From Adlercreutzia sp910585575 (GTDB lineage Bacteria; Actinomycetota; Coriobacteriia; Coriobacteriales; Eggerthellaceae): a DNA stretch of 64,000 nt. Both the position numbers and the translations under genes were made by a program. The stretch is taken from the NCBI RefSeq assembly GCF_951801035.1, contig NZ_CATOKT010000006.1; one strand, written 5' to 3'. This document shows positions 43,320 to 52,098 of this stretch, piece by piece. The notes below the pieces were generated by a model. That model had not been told where the DNA came from. It searched no databases and saw only the letters and a program-made list of their open reading frames with translations. Each line of letters starts with the position of its first letter. The stretch's first letter is position 1.

Positions 43320-45248
43320 TTAGTCGAGCACCAATTGCTGGATGTAGACAGTGTTGCGCAGCTCCTTGGCATGGGAGGCGGAAATCTTCCCCTCGGCCAC
43401 CAGCTCCTTGATAAGCTGCAGTTCGCGCACCAAGGCCTGCTCCTGCACATTCTCGATGGCGTCATGGGTGGCGCGCATGGCGCGGAAGTGAGCCGAGATG
43501 CTGCGCGGACCCTCTCCCGCCAACGTCACCACGCCTCCGTCGGCGCCATCGCCATCGCTCTCGTCCTCTTCCCCATCCCAGAGCACGGCGTCGCGAGCCA
43601 CTTGGTCGAGCTGGTCGAAGAGGGCATCCACCCGAGCGGCCTCGGCGCGGGCGCGGCGCGCAGCTGGAGCGCTGGCCGCCGGCGCAAGATCCTGCAGCAG
43701 GTCGGCGTAGCGCTTCATGACAATGGCCGTGGCCGGCTCATCGATGATCGGCACGCCCTCGGCCGCGGCTCCGACCTCGGCCTCAGCGCCCTCCCCTTCC
43801 GCATGCCGCGCCTCTGCCACCGTTGTGCCAACCTCCCCGAGCGCCTGATTGGCGTGCGCACTTTCCGCACCCGATGCCCCGTCTGCCGCCCCTTCCACGG
43901 AACGCACGGCGCCCGTAAAGTGCGCGTCGGCCTCGATGGAGGCAATGACCTGGCACACCAAGTCGATTTCCGCGTCCACGCGCTCGCGGGTACGCCGCGC
44001 CGATCGCTTCGAAGGTACCAGCGCCGGCACCGCGAAATTTGCCAGCAGCAGCGTGAGCACAATCACGCCCGAGGCCACTGAGATGAGCTCGGCACGATCG
44101 GGCACCGCGGCCCCCATGGTCAGCATGAGCGAAAGGGTGATGCCGCCCTTGGCGCCGGCGAAAGCCATGGCCAGGGTGCTTTTCAGGTGGGCGCGATCAA
44201 GACAGCTGGTCAGGGAGCGTCCTTCGCGAGCGGCGGCGTGCAGATCCATCCCCAGGATCCACAGGAAGCGCACCGCCTCCAGCACGAGCGTCAGTACCAC
44301 CACAATGGCCAGCAGGCCCCAAGGATCGCTGAGCGCGCCATCGGCGGCTGGGCGCAGAAGACGCGGCAGCTGCATGCCCAGGATAACGAAGATGATACCG
44401 TTCAGCACGAATTCGATGGTCTCCCACACGCTTTTGGCCTGCAACTTAGTACGGGCCGCTTCGGCGCTGTGGCGCTGCGGCAGAAGCGACATCATCAGGC
44501 CCGACGCCACCACGGCAATGACCGCCCCGATATGAAGCGACTTCGCCGCCAAGTAGATGACGAAGGGCAGCAGCAGTTCCAGCATCACGTGGAGCGTGGG
44601 ATTGTCGAGGCCGGCGCGGCGAATGAGCTCCAGCAGCCCCCAGGCCAGCGCGCCCATGATGAACCCGCCGAGCAAGCCGCCGAAGAGGTCGAGGGCAAAC
44701 TCCTCGCCGGCGTGCATGACCGAGAAGGCGCCGACCGCGATGATATTCATGCAGCACTGGAACACCACCGTACCCGTCACATCGTTGAACAGCGCCTCGC
44801 CCTTGAGCAGCGCCTCGTGACGACGGCCGAACCGGCGATCGTGGGTCAACGCCGTTACGGCCACGGCATCGGTGGAGCCCATGGCGGCGCCCAGAGCCAC
44901 AGCAGCGGCCAGCGGAATAGCCGGCACCAGAGCGTGCAGAGCAAGCCCGCAGCCAAAGGCGATGGCGAACACAAGGCCCACCGACAGCGAGGCGATGCCC
45001 CAGCGGTTGCTCCACAACGCCCCGGAATCAACATGACGCGACTCGTTGAAGTGCAACGGCGCGATGAACAGAATGAGGAGAAGTTCCGCATCGATGCCCC
45101 ACTCCAGCGGCGTGGTCACTGCCAGCGCAATGCCCACGCCCAGCGCCACCTGCACCAGCGGCAGGGACACCCGCGGCAAGAACTTCTCCAGGATGCTGGA
45201 GGCAATAACCGCCGCCAGCAGGAACAAAATAAGCTCGAAAGTTTGCAC
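43320..45248 (-). CDS. CPA1-type cation:proton antiporter with long cytoplasmic tail
   Basis: A 642-residue membrane protein with about twelve transmembrane helices in residues 1-420 (LPLVQVALGVGIALA, AMGSTDAVAVTALTHD, then FAGAKGGITLSLML). The double-Asp-like ion site lies in the conserved TDAVA region. A long hydrophilic tail follows, with Ala/Glu/Gly-rich parts and a helical end (HAKELRNTVYIQQLVLD). Likely Na+ or K+/H+ exchange. GTG start with GAGGAG upstream. A paralogue lies at 52099-54138, sharing the same layout. Confidence 0.9.
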   Translation of the reverse strand: MQTFELILFLLAAVIASSILEKFLPRVSLPLVQVALGVGIALAVTTPLEWGIDAELLLILFIAPLHFNESRHVDSGALWSNRWGIASLSVGLVFAIAFGCGLALHALVPAIPLAAAVALGAAMGSTDAVAVTALTHDRRFGRRHEALLKGEALFNDVTGTVVFQCCMNIIAVGAFSVMHAGEEFALDLFGGLLGGFIMGALAWGLLELIRRAGLDNPTLHVMLELLLPFVIYLAAKSLHIGAVIAVVASGLMMSLLPQRHSAEAARTKLQAKSVWETIEFVLNGIIFVILGMQLPRLLRPAADGALSDPWGLLAIVVVLTLVLEAVRFLWILGMDLHAAAREGRSLTSCLDRAHLKSTLAMAFAGAKGGITLSLMLTMGAAVPDRAELISVASGVIVLTLLLANFAVPALVPSKRSARRTRERVDAEIDLVCQVIASIEADAHFTGAVRSVEGAADGASGAESAHANQALGEVGTTVAEARHAEGEGAEAEVGAAAEGVPIIDEPATAIVMKRYADLLQDLAPAASAPAARRARAEAARVDALFDQLDQVARDAVLWDGEEDESDGDGADGGVVTLAGEGPRSISAHFRAMRATHDAIENVQEQALVRELQLIKELVAEGKISASHAKELRNTVYIQQLVLD

Positions 45249-45369
45249 GAAAGCCAGCTCCTCGTCGTCGCTCAGTTTCGCAGTACCTTAGCGAATGACG
45301 AGGGAGCCGAACCCCAGGCATCGGGTAGGAGCCCGAGCCTTTAGACCGACGGCGCTGACGGCAGGCCGA

Positions 45370-45530
45370 GGACGAGCCAGGGGCGACGCCCAGAGAGAGC
45401 GATTCAAGCGCGACCCAGGTCGACGGCGGTTGCCCGGAGAGGACGGCTCGGAGGCGACCCGGGACCGACGACCTGGCGACGACGGCTCGGAGGCGACGGA
45501 TCCGAAAACAGCGGTTCGGGGGCGACGGCG
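45370..45530. repeat. Degenerate short repeats between the antiporter and trmL
   Basis: Units near 45375, 45441, 45482 and 45513 share the pattern ACGGCTCGGAGGCGAC with changes (for example GCGGTTCGGGGGCGAC). They make up much of the 282-base gap, which has no gene I can support. Confidence 0.5.
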
Positions 45531-45992
45531 TTACGAGAGTCCCGGGAAGCCCTGCTGGCGAAGGGCCTCGTAGGCGGCAATGGCGGCGGCATTGGACACA
45601 TTGAGCGAGTCGAGCTCCGGCCGCATGGGAATGCGCACGCAGGCATCGGCGAATCGTTCGATGAGCGTCGGATCGAGGCCCCGACTCTCGCGACCAAAGA
45701 GCAGGAACGCCTCGGAGCCGTAAGCCACCTCAGTGTACAGACGGGGCGCAGCCCCCGTGAACAGGTGCAACTCGTCGGCGGCGTGAGCCTCAAGGAACGC
45801 CTCCACACAGGGCCAGCGCACAATGTCCACGTCGTTCCAATAGTTACACCCGGCCCGCTTGAGGTTCTTCTCCGTGGGCCGAAAGCCCATCGGCTCGATA
45901 AGATGCAACCGCGACCCCGTCACCGCGCACGTCCGCGCAATATTCCCCGCATTCTGCGGAATCTCCGGTTCAACAAGAACAAGGTTTAGCAT
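45531..45992 (-). CDS. trmL: tRNA (cytidine/uridine-34 2'-O)-methyltransferase TrmL
   Basis: SPOUT-class enzyme that methylates the wobble ribose of certain tRNA-Leu species using SAM. The 153-residue protein shows LVLVEPEIPQNAGNIARTCA at the start, FLLFGRESRGLD for the knotted cofactor loop and the ending MRPELDSLNVSNAAAIAAYEA. The frame is open upstream through copy 3 of the palindromic element, but homology begins at ATG 45990-45992. Confidence 0.94.
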   Translation of the reverse strand: MLNLVLVEPEIPQNAGNIARTCAVTGSRLHLIEPMGFRPTEKNLKRAGCNYWNDVDIVRWPCVEAFLEAHAADELHLFTGAAPRLYTEVAYGSEAFLLFGRESRGLDPTLIERFADACVRIPMRPELDSLNVSNAAAIAAYEALRQQGFPGLS

Positions 45993-46010
45993 ATCAGCCT
46001 CCAACGAGTA

Positions 46011-46128
46011 GGCCCGCGACAGGGGACGTCCTGACCGAGCGAGTTCCACAGCGACTGAAACAGCCCAGTGGGCTGTTTCACCAAGCGAGGACTGTTTGAG
46101 CGAATCAGGATGCCCCCTGGCGCGGACC
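46011..46128 (-). repeat. Dispersed palindromic intergenic element, copy 3
   Basis: About 118 bases between the ABC-F gene and trmL. Outer arms 46011-46034 and 46105-46128 pair at about 20 of 24 positions. The central hairpin is GAAACAGCCC-AGT-GGGCTGTTTC. Same core and orientation as copies 1 and 2, with different outer arms. Confidence 0.85.
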
Positions 46129-46138
46129 GGACGACCCG

Positions 46139-48286
46139 CTATAGTTGCTCCTGCTGACGGGCCATTTCCTCTTCCAGCTCCTCGGTGAGCATAAACCATT
46201 CTTCCTCAGCTGCCGCCAGGCGCTGCTTGAGCTTCGCGTGCTCGGCAATGGCATCGGAGGAGGCATCCTCGTTCACATAGAAGTCGGGGTCGGCCATCAG
46301 GGCCAGCAGCTCCTCCATGCGCGCGTTGTCGCGCTCCATCTGCTCGTCCAGCTGGGCGATGCGCTTGCGGTGGTTCTTCAGTGCGGCGTAGGCGCGGTTG
46401 CGAGCCTCGGCTTCGCGGCGCTTCTGCTCCTTGGTCTTGGGCGCGCTGCCCTTGGGGGCCGTGAGCTGCGTGGGATCTGCCGCCGGCTGGGCTGCGCGGG
46501 TCGACGCAGCCGGCGCACCCGCCGTCGCCCCTCCCTCGCGGTCGCGGCGCCGGTTCACCGTGATCTTGCCCGCCGCTGCACCGCCAGGCTTGCGCTTCTC
46601 TACCGCACCGGCGCTCCCCTTGCCGTGGATGCCCGTATCCTCCAGCACCTCGTCCACCACCGAGCGATCGGCCGTATCGGGATTGTCCAACTGACCCGAC
46701 TTGTACAGGTAATAGTCATAGTCGCCATCGTAGTTGGTAATCTTGCCATCCTTCACCTCGACGATGCGATTGGCCACGCCGCGGATGAGATGGCGGTCGT
46801 GCGTGATGAACAAGATGGTACCCTCAAAGTGCTGAAGTGCCTGCTCCAGCACGTCGGCGCTGGAGATATCCAGGTGGTTGGTGGGCTCGTCCAGGCACAG
46901 CAAGGGTTTGGGCGCCACCAGCATCTTGGCCAAAGCCAAGCGGCCCTTCTCGCCACCGGACAGCACGCCCACCTTCTTGTCCACAGCATCGCCCGTGAAC
47001 AGAAACGCGCCCAGCAAGCTGCGCACCTGGGAAATCGACCAGCCCGGAGCCGCGTGGTCCAGCTCTTCGAACACGGTGTTGCCCGCATGCAGCTCTTCTA
47101 ACTGATGCTGGGCATAGTACGTCAGGTCGACGTTCACGCCATAGTCGATGGTGCCCGCATCGGGCTTTTCCACCCCGGCGATCATCTTGAGCAGCGTGGA
47201 CTTGCCCGCGCCGTTGGGCCCCACCAGGGCCACCTTGTCGCCGCGGTACATCGTGAAGTCCACACCGTCGTACACCGTGTGATCGCCATAGCGCTTCACC
47301 AGGCCACGGGCGCGCACAACCTCATCGCCGGTGCGCGGCGGCTGCACGAAGTTGAAATGCACCGTCTTCTTCTCTTCGGGAATGACAGGCAGCGTCTCTT
47401 TGATCTTCTCGATGCGGCGCTCGCGCTCCTGAGCCTGCTTGGCCTTGGTGGCCTTGTAGCGGAAGCGGTCGACGAAGGCCTGCAGGTGGGCGATCTCCTC
47501 CAGCGACTTCGCGCGCTCCACCTTCAGCCGCTCCAGGCGCTCCTCGCGCTCCTTCAGATACTTCGAGTAGTTGCCCTTGTATAGGTTGACCTCGCCGTTA
47601 TCGATCTCGGCCACGCGATCCACCATGTTGTCCATGAAGGCGCGGTCATGGGACACCACGATGACAGTGCCGGCATAGCCGCGCAAAAAGCCCTCGAGCC
47701 ACTTCACCGATTCCAGGTCCAGATGGTTGGTCGGCTCGTCGAGCAGCAGCACCTCCGGATTGCGGATGAGAAGCTTCGCCAGGGCGATGCGCATCTGCCA
47801 ACCGCCGGAGAACTCGGTGGTGGAGCGCTCCATGTCCTTCTCGGCGAAGCCCAGGCCGAAGAGCACGCTGCGCACCTTCGACTCCAGGGTGTAGCCGCCC
47901 ATCATCTCGTAGGCGTCGCGGGCACGGCCCACGGCCGCCAGCTGGGCCTCCGTAGGGTTCGCTCCCAGTTCGGCCTCCAGCTTATGCAGGCGGCGCTCGG
48001 CCTCGAGCACCTCGGTCTGCGACGAGATGACCTCCTCGAACACCGGCAAGTCGCCCATCTCAATGGCCTCCTGCTCCAGGTAGCCCACGCGGGCCCCTTT
48101 GGCAAAGAGCACGCGGCCCTCGTCCGGGTCGTCCTCGCCCGAGATAATGTTCAGCAGCGTGGTCTTGCCAGCGCCGTTCGGGCCCACCAAGGCCAGGCGA
48201 TCGTATTCTTCCAAGCGGAAGGTGACGTCGTGGAAAAGCTGGCGGCCACCGTAGGATTTCGAAATATGTTCAGTCTGAAGGATCAT
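46139..48286 (-). CDS. ABC-F family ATPase
   Basis: Soluble protein with two ABC ATPase domains, about 715 residues. Walker A motifs are GPNGAGKTT near the start and GPNGAGKST in the second half, with signatures FSGGWQMRIALAKLL and LSGGEKGRLALAKML. The charged inter-domain linker (LQAFVDRFRYKATKAKQAQ) and C-terminal coiled coil are typical. ABC-F proteins act on ribosomes; the Uup/EttA-like versus resistance role cannot be settled here. ATG 48284-48286 fits the family start MILQTEHISKSYGG. It is divergent from the phosphate permease gene. Confidence 0.93.
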   Translation of the reverse strand: MILQTEHISKSYGGRQLFHDVTFRLEEYDRLALVGPNGAGKTTLLNIISGEDDPDEGRVLFAKGARVGYLEQEAIEMGDLPVFEEVISSQTEVLEAERRLHKLEAELGANPTEAQLAAVGRARDAYEMMGGYTLESKVRSVLFGLGFAEKDMERSTTEFSGGWQMRIALAKLLIRNPEVLLLDEPTNHLDLESVKWLEGFLRGYAGTVIVVSHDRAFMDNMVDRVAEIDNGEVNLYKGNYSKYLKEREERLERLKVERAKSLEEIAHLQAFVDRFRYKATKAKQAQERERRIEKIKETLPVIPEEKKTVHFNFVQPPRTGDEVVRARGLVKRYGDHTVYDGVDFTMYRGDKVALVGPNGAGKSTLLKMIAGVEKPDAGTIDYGVNVDLTYYAQHQLEELHAGNTVFEELDHAAPGWSISQVRSLLGAFLFTGDAVDKKVGVLSGGEKGRLALAKMLVAPKPLLCLDEPTNHLDISSADVLEQALQHFEGTILFITHDRHLIRGVANRIVEVKDGKITNYDGDYDYYLYKSGQLDNPDTADRSVVDEVLEDTGIHGKGSAGAVEKRKPGGAAAGKITVNRRRDREGGATAGAPAASTRAAQPAADPTQLTAPKGSAPKTKEQKRREAEARNRAYAALKNHRKRIAQLDEQMERDNARMEELLALMADPDFYVNEDASSDAIAEHAKLKQRLAAAEEEWFMLTEELEEEMARQQEQL

Positions 48287-48494
48287 GAAAACGTCCTGGT
48301 ATATCGCTGCGGAAAAAAGGGCCAGCGACAACAGAGCAGCCGCCAAGCCACGGAGGTAGTTTAGTGCATCGAGCCGTATCCTGACGAGAGCTTTCCCGAT
48401 CATTTTCGCTCAACGCCGTTTAATGAGCCAGAGTGTTATAGAATAGGAGCACTGCGCTTTCGCGCGAAGTCTGTGAAGAGACGGAGCCGTATCT

Positions 48495-49541
48495 ATGGAC
48501 TTGACCCTTCTGACCTTCGTTGATCAGGCCGGATCTCACCCGGTGTTGCTCGTTATCCTGGCCCTTGTTGTGGGCGTGACGGTTATTTCGGGCGCCACTG
48601 ACGCCCCTAACGCCATTGCCTCGGCGGTGTCGACACGCTGCCTTAAGCCCGGCGTGGCCCTTGGCTTGGCGGCGGTCTTCAACTTCGTGGGGCTTTTGGG
48701 CATGACCTACATCTCCACCGCCGTAGCCCACACCATGTTCAACATGGTCAACTTCTCGGGCAACACGCACCAGGCTCTTATGGCACTGATGGCGGCCATG
48801 ATAGCCTCCATAGGCTGGGGCATTTTCTGCTGGTTCCGCGGCATTCCGGCCTCCAAGTCCCATTCGCTTATTGCCGGCATCACCGGCGGCGCCATTGCCA
48901 TGAACGGCCTTGCCGGCGTGGTGCTCAGCGAGTGGATGCTGGTCATCTACGGCATGGTGTTCTCCCTGGTGGCTGGCTTTATTCTGGGCTGGCTTGCCAC
49001 GCGGCTCATCGAGTTCCTCTTCGACTCCGTCGAGCTTTCCACCACCAACAAAATCTGCATCGTGTTCCAGGACATCTGCGCCTGCGCTCTGTCATTCCTT
49101 CACGGCGCCCAAGACGGCCAGAAGTTCATGTCCATCGGCCTTCTGGGCATTGCCTTGGCCTTCGGCATGGAATCCAGCGGCGAGACGAACTTCCCGCTGT
49201 GGCTCATGATCCTGTGCTCGCTGGCCATTTCGCTGGGCACCCTAGTCGGCGGCAAGCGCATCATCAAATCCGTAGCCATGGACATGGTGAAGCTCGAGAA
49301 ATACCAGGGCCTGGCCGCCTCCATCTCTACGGTGATCACCCTGTTCGTGGCTTCCATCACCGGCATGCCGGTGTCCACCTCCCATTGCTCCACAGCCGCC
49401 ATTATGGGCGTAGGAGCCTCGAAGAATCTGAAGCGTGTGAACTGGTCCATCGCCAAGAACATGGTGGTGGCCTGGGTCATCACCTTCCCCTGCTGCGGCC
49501 TCATCGGCTTTTTGCTGGCCAAGTTGTTCATGGGGCTGTAG
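48495..49541 (+). CDS. PiT-family inorganic phosphate transporter
   Basis: A 348-residue membrane protein with about ten transmembrane segments. Signature SGATDAPNAIASAVSTR is near the start and GMPVSTSHCSTAAIMGVG in the C-terminal repeat, the two halves of the PiT fold. Low-affinity symport of phosphate with a cation. A CGGAG site lies eight bases before ATG. It has no adjacent PhoU-like gene in the window. Divergent from the ABC-F gene. Confidence 0.93.
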   Translation: MDLTLLTFVDQAGSHPVLLVILALVVGVTVISGATDAPNAIASAVSTRCLKPGVALGLAAVFNFVGLLGMTYISTAVAHTMFNMVNFSGNTHQALMALMAAMIASIGWGIFCWFRGIPASKSHSLIAGITGGAIAMNGLAGVVLSEWMLVIYGMVFSLVAGFILGWLATRLIEFLFDSVELSTTNKICIVFQDICACALSFLHGAQDGQKFMSIGLLGIALAFGMESSGETNFPLWLMILCSLAISLGTLVGGKRIIKSVAMDMVKLEKYQGLAASISTVITLFVASITGMPVSTSHCSTAAIMGVGASKNLKRVNWSIAKNMVVAWVITFPCCGLIGFLLAKLFMGL

Positions 49542-49673
49542 GGGCACGAGCGCTGCAACGCCCCGGCAGCCATCGGGCATCGGCCCCAGCGGGTTGATGC
49601 GCCGAGCCGAAGGCTGCCCCAGCAAGCTGCGGACCTCCCAAACCCATTAACGCCAGCGCTCCGTAGGCCTCAC

Positions 49674-49897
49674 GATGGAAACCGGCACCCGATTGACCAG
49701 CCCTCAATTACAGCCCGTTTTCCATCCGCCCCTCAAAAATGAGCGATTTCTGGTCAAATCAGGGGTGTTTTCCATCATTTCGCAAGAGGGCTCCGCAAAT
49801 CACGTCAAGCCGCACTCCCCTGACCTGGGAAAACAGATTGCGGAATTCGGCTCGATGGAAAACACCCTCGGATGGAAAACACCCCTGATTTGACCAG
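49674..49897. repeat. Intergenic inverted-repeat cluster
   Basis: Perfect 27-bp inverted repeats at 49750-49776 (CTGGTCAAATCAGGGGTGTT...) and 49871-49897. Further partial copies of GATGGAAAACACCC lie at 49854 and a diverged one (GATGGAAACCGGCACCCGATTGACCAG pattern) at 49674-49700. It occupies the middle of the 49542-50044 gap, where I see no gene. Confidence 0.8.
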
Positions 49898-50001
49898 GGC
49901 GCCACGAACCAATCAATAGCTACTCGCCATCTAACGCAATTGGGAGCGGACGCATTTTTGCCCCATAACCCCGTCTTGCCATTTGAGCCAGCTCCGAAAA
50001 C

Positions 50002-50036
50002 AAAAAACAGGTCGGAAGCTTTTCACTTCCGGCCTG
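50002..50036 (-). terminator. Terminator of tRNA-Val
   Basis: An 11-bp stem (50008-50018 with 50026-50036, one wobble) followed on the minus strand by six T. Confidence 0.8.
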
Positions 50037-50044
50037 CGAATTCA

Positions 50045-50119
50045 TGGTGGTCGCTACAGGATTTGAACCTGTGACCCCCGCCGTGTGAAGGCGATGCTCT
50101 CCCGCTGAGCCAAGCGACC
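50045..50119 (-). tRNA. tRNA-Val (CAC)
   Basis: Full cloverleaf with encoded CCA. Acceptor GGTCGCT pairs with its 3' partner, the anticodon loop is TTCACAC and the T-loop TTCAAAT. Reads GUG. Own promoter and terminator nearby. Confidence 0.95.
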
Positions 50120-50161
50120 GAAGGGTTGTGCAAGTGGCTTAGCAACTTGCGACGGCTAAAT

Positions 50162-50190
50162 ATAATACACGGCTTCCAAGGAACATGCAA
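50162..50190 (-). promoter_or_regulatory. Promoter of tRNA-Val
   Basis: TTGCAT (50185-50190) and TATTAT (50162-50167) with 17-base spacing, about 43 bases upstream of the tRNA. Confidence 0.7.
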
Positions 50191-50255
50191 GAGGGAATCT
50201 TGTATACTAGAGCAATATATTCACAACTTTAGTTTTCGACCCAAAGGACGGCTCC

Positions 50256-51314
50256 ATGGCAAGCGATTTCACTAGCGAAACTTTCCTCGCGCAGAAGAAG
50301 ATGAGCGACGAGGTCAACGCCGACTTGGCAATCCATCCCGAGAAGTACACCATGCTCTCGGGCGATCGCCCGACGGGACGCTTGCATATGGGCCACTACT
50401 TCGGCACCTTGAAGGAGCGCGTCAAGCATCAGGACATGGGTATCAAGACCCGCGTGCTCATTGCCGACTACCAGGTCATCACCGACCGCGACACCACGGC
50501 CAACATCGCCGACAACGTGTACAACATGGTCATCGATTACCTGGCCTGCGGCATCGACCCCGAGAAGACCATCATCTTCACCCACTCCGCCGTGCCGGCC
50601 CTGAACCAGCTCATGCTCCCTTTCCTGTCGCTGGTCACCGAGGCGGAGCTTTTGCGCAACCCCACGGTGAAGGCCGAGCAGGAGGCCTCGGGCCACGCGC
50701 TCACGGGCCTGTTGCTCAGCTATCCGGTACACCAAGCCTGCGACATTCTGTTCTGCAAGGGCAACATCGTGCCCGTGGGCAAAGATCAGCTGCCCCATAT
50801 TGAGCAGACGCGCCAGATTGCCCGTCGCTTCAACGAGCGCTACGGCCACGTGTTCCCCGAGCCGGTGGCACTGCTCACCGAAGCTGTGGAAATCCCCGGT
50901 CTCGACGGCCGCAAGATGTCGAAGAGCTACGGCAACGCCATCGCGCTTTCCGCCACGGAAGAGGAAACCGCCAAGCTCATCAAAAAGAGCCAGACCGATT
51001 CCGAGCGCTTCATCACCTTCGATAAGGAGAACCGCCCGGGCGTCTCGGCCCTGCTCACCACCGCGGCGCTGACCACCGGTCGCACCGAGGAGGACATCGC
51101 CGCTGAAATTGGCAATGACGGCGCGGGCGCCCTGAAGCGCTACGTTACCGAGTCGGTCAACAGCTACCTGGCCCCCATCCGCGAGCGTCGTCGCGAGTTG
51201 GAGGGCAACACCGAGTATGTGCGCGAAATCCTCCATGAGGGCAATCGCAAGGCCAATGAAATTGCCAACGCTACTCTGGACGAAGTGCGCGAGGCCATGG
51301 GCATGGTGTACTAG
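50256..51314 (+). CDS. trpS: Tryptophanyl-tRNA synthetase
   Basis: Class I aminoacyl-tRNA synthetase, 352 residues. It has the HIGH-type motif GRLHMGHYFG and the KMSKS motif exactly (GRKMSKSYGNAI), plus the TrpRS segment ALTGLLLSYPVHQACDIL. ATG at 50256 gives the expected N-terminus, with only a weak GGACGG upstream. A perfect terminator follows the stop. No T-box leader was seen in the 140 bases before the gene. Confidence 0.96.
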   Translation: MASDFTSETFLAQKKMSDEVNADLAIHPEKYTMLSGDRPTGRLHMGHYFGTLKERVKHQDMGIKTRVLIADYQVITDRDTTANIADNVYNMVIDYLACGIDPEKTIIFTHSAVPALNQLMLPFLSLVTEAELLRNPTVKAEQEASGHALTGLLLSYPVHQACDILFCKGNIVPVGKDQLPHIEQTRQIARRFNERYGHVFPEPVALLTEAVEIPGLDGRKMSKSYGNAIALSATEEETAKLIKKSQTDSERFITFDKENRPGVSALLTTAALTTGRTEEDIAAEIGNDGAGALKRYVTESVNSYLAPIRERRRELEGNTEYVREILHEGNRKANEIANATLDEVREAMGMVY

Positions 51315-51345
51315 CCGCCCTACCCAGCACTAGTGCAGGTACCAG

Positions 51346-51371
51346 AAGGACCCCTCATTGAGGGGTCCTTT
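51346..51371 (+). terminator. Terminator of trpS
   Basis: Perfect 11-bp stem AAGGACCCCTC-ATT-GAGGGGTCCTT followed by T, 31 bases after the stop. Confidence 0.85.
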
Positions 51372-51435
51372 GCATGTAAGAGGACAGCACACGATTCAAC
51401 TGGCAAGCACTCTGGGCATAGACGCCCACCGAGCA

Positions 51436-51930
51436 CTAGTCCAACTCGCTGGCGGGACATTCCTCCAACTCGGGCGGCTCCTCATCGATGCGCTCGCTCT
51501 GAGCCTCGTCCACCAGCGCTATCTCGCCATTTTCAGGCGCCTCAACACTGTTGTCCTCAAGGGAATCATCAGTCGCCTCCGCTCGCGCGACCGTGGCGGT
51601 CTTCTCCTCTACGGCCACCAGCTCCACATTTTCGTCGCCATCGCTTTCGTCGATAGCGTCTTCTTCTTGCTGATGGGCAACCGTGCTCACGGTGTCCTCG
51701 TCGGCCGACTCTTCGGCGTCGCCCTCGAAAGCACCTTCATCCACGGCAGCCTCGTCAACAGCATCCGCCTTCTTGTCGTCAACCGCCACGGCTGCTGACG
51801 TCTCATCCTCAACCGCCTCTAGATCGGCCGCATTCGCCTGGGCAGCGCCAACGCCGATTAGAGCGGCCGCCGCCAAAGCCATGGCGCAGCAGAACAGCAT
51901 TCCCTTGCGCTTGAGCATCAGTTCCTTCAT
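51436..51930 (-). CDS. Small acidic secreted protein
   Basis: A 164-residue protein with a clear signal peptide (MLFCCAMALAAAALIGVGAAQANAA, cleavage probably after ANA). The following ~125 residues are almost only Asp, Glu, Ala, Val and Ser, with no Cys, few aromatics and no recognisable fold: probably intrinsically disordered. No anchor is seen. A GGAGGATCCT-type site lies upstream. Function unknown; a cation-binding or wall-associated role is speculation. Convergent with trpS. Confidence 0.72.
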   Translation of the reverse strand: MKELMLKRKGMLFCCAMALAAAALIGVGAAQANAADLEAVEDETSAAVAVDDKKADAVDEAAVDEGAFEGDAEESADEDTVSTVAHQQEEDAIDESDGDENVELVAVEEKTATVARAEATDDSLEDNSVEAPENGEIALVDEAQSERIDEEPPELEECPASELD

Positions 51931-52098
51931 AGGATCCTCCTTTTCCGGGACACAGGGACCAGAGTCGCACTCGTTGCCAGCGACCCCACTCCAACCATAA
52001 AGGAGAACGTCCCGCCAGCAGAGCCAGCGGGATGAAACTTAAACTTTCGCTCAGTAAATCTTAAAGAGGCGTTAAGGGATGGAGAAACAGCCGAGCGC

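Noticed and set aside
45531..46199. trmL start at the far upstream codon
   Set aside because: The extra 69 codons run through copy 3 of the palindromic element and have no family similarity; ATG at 45992 fits.
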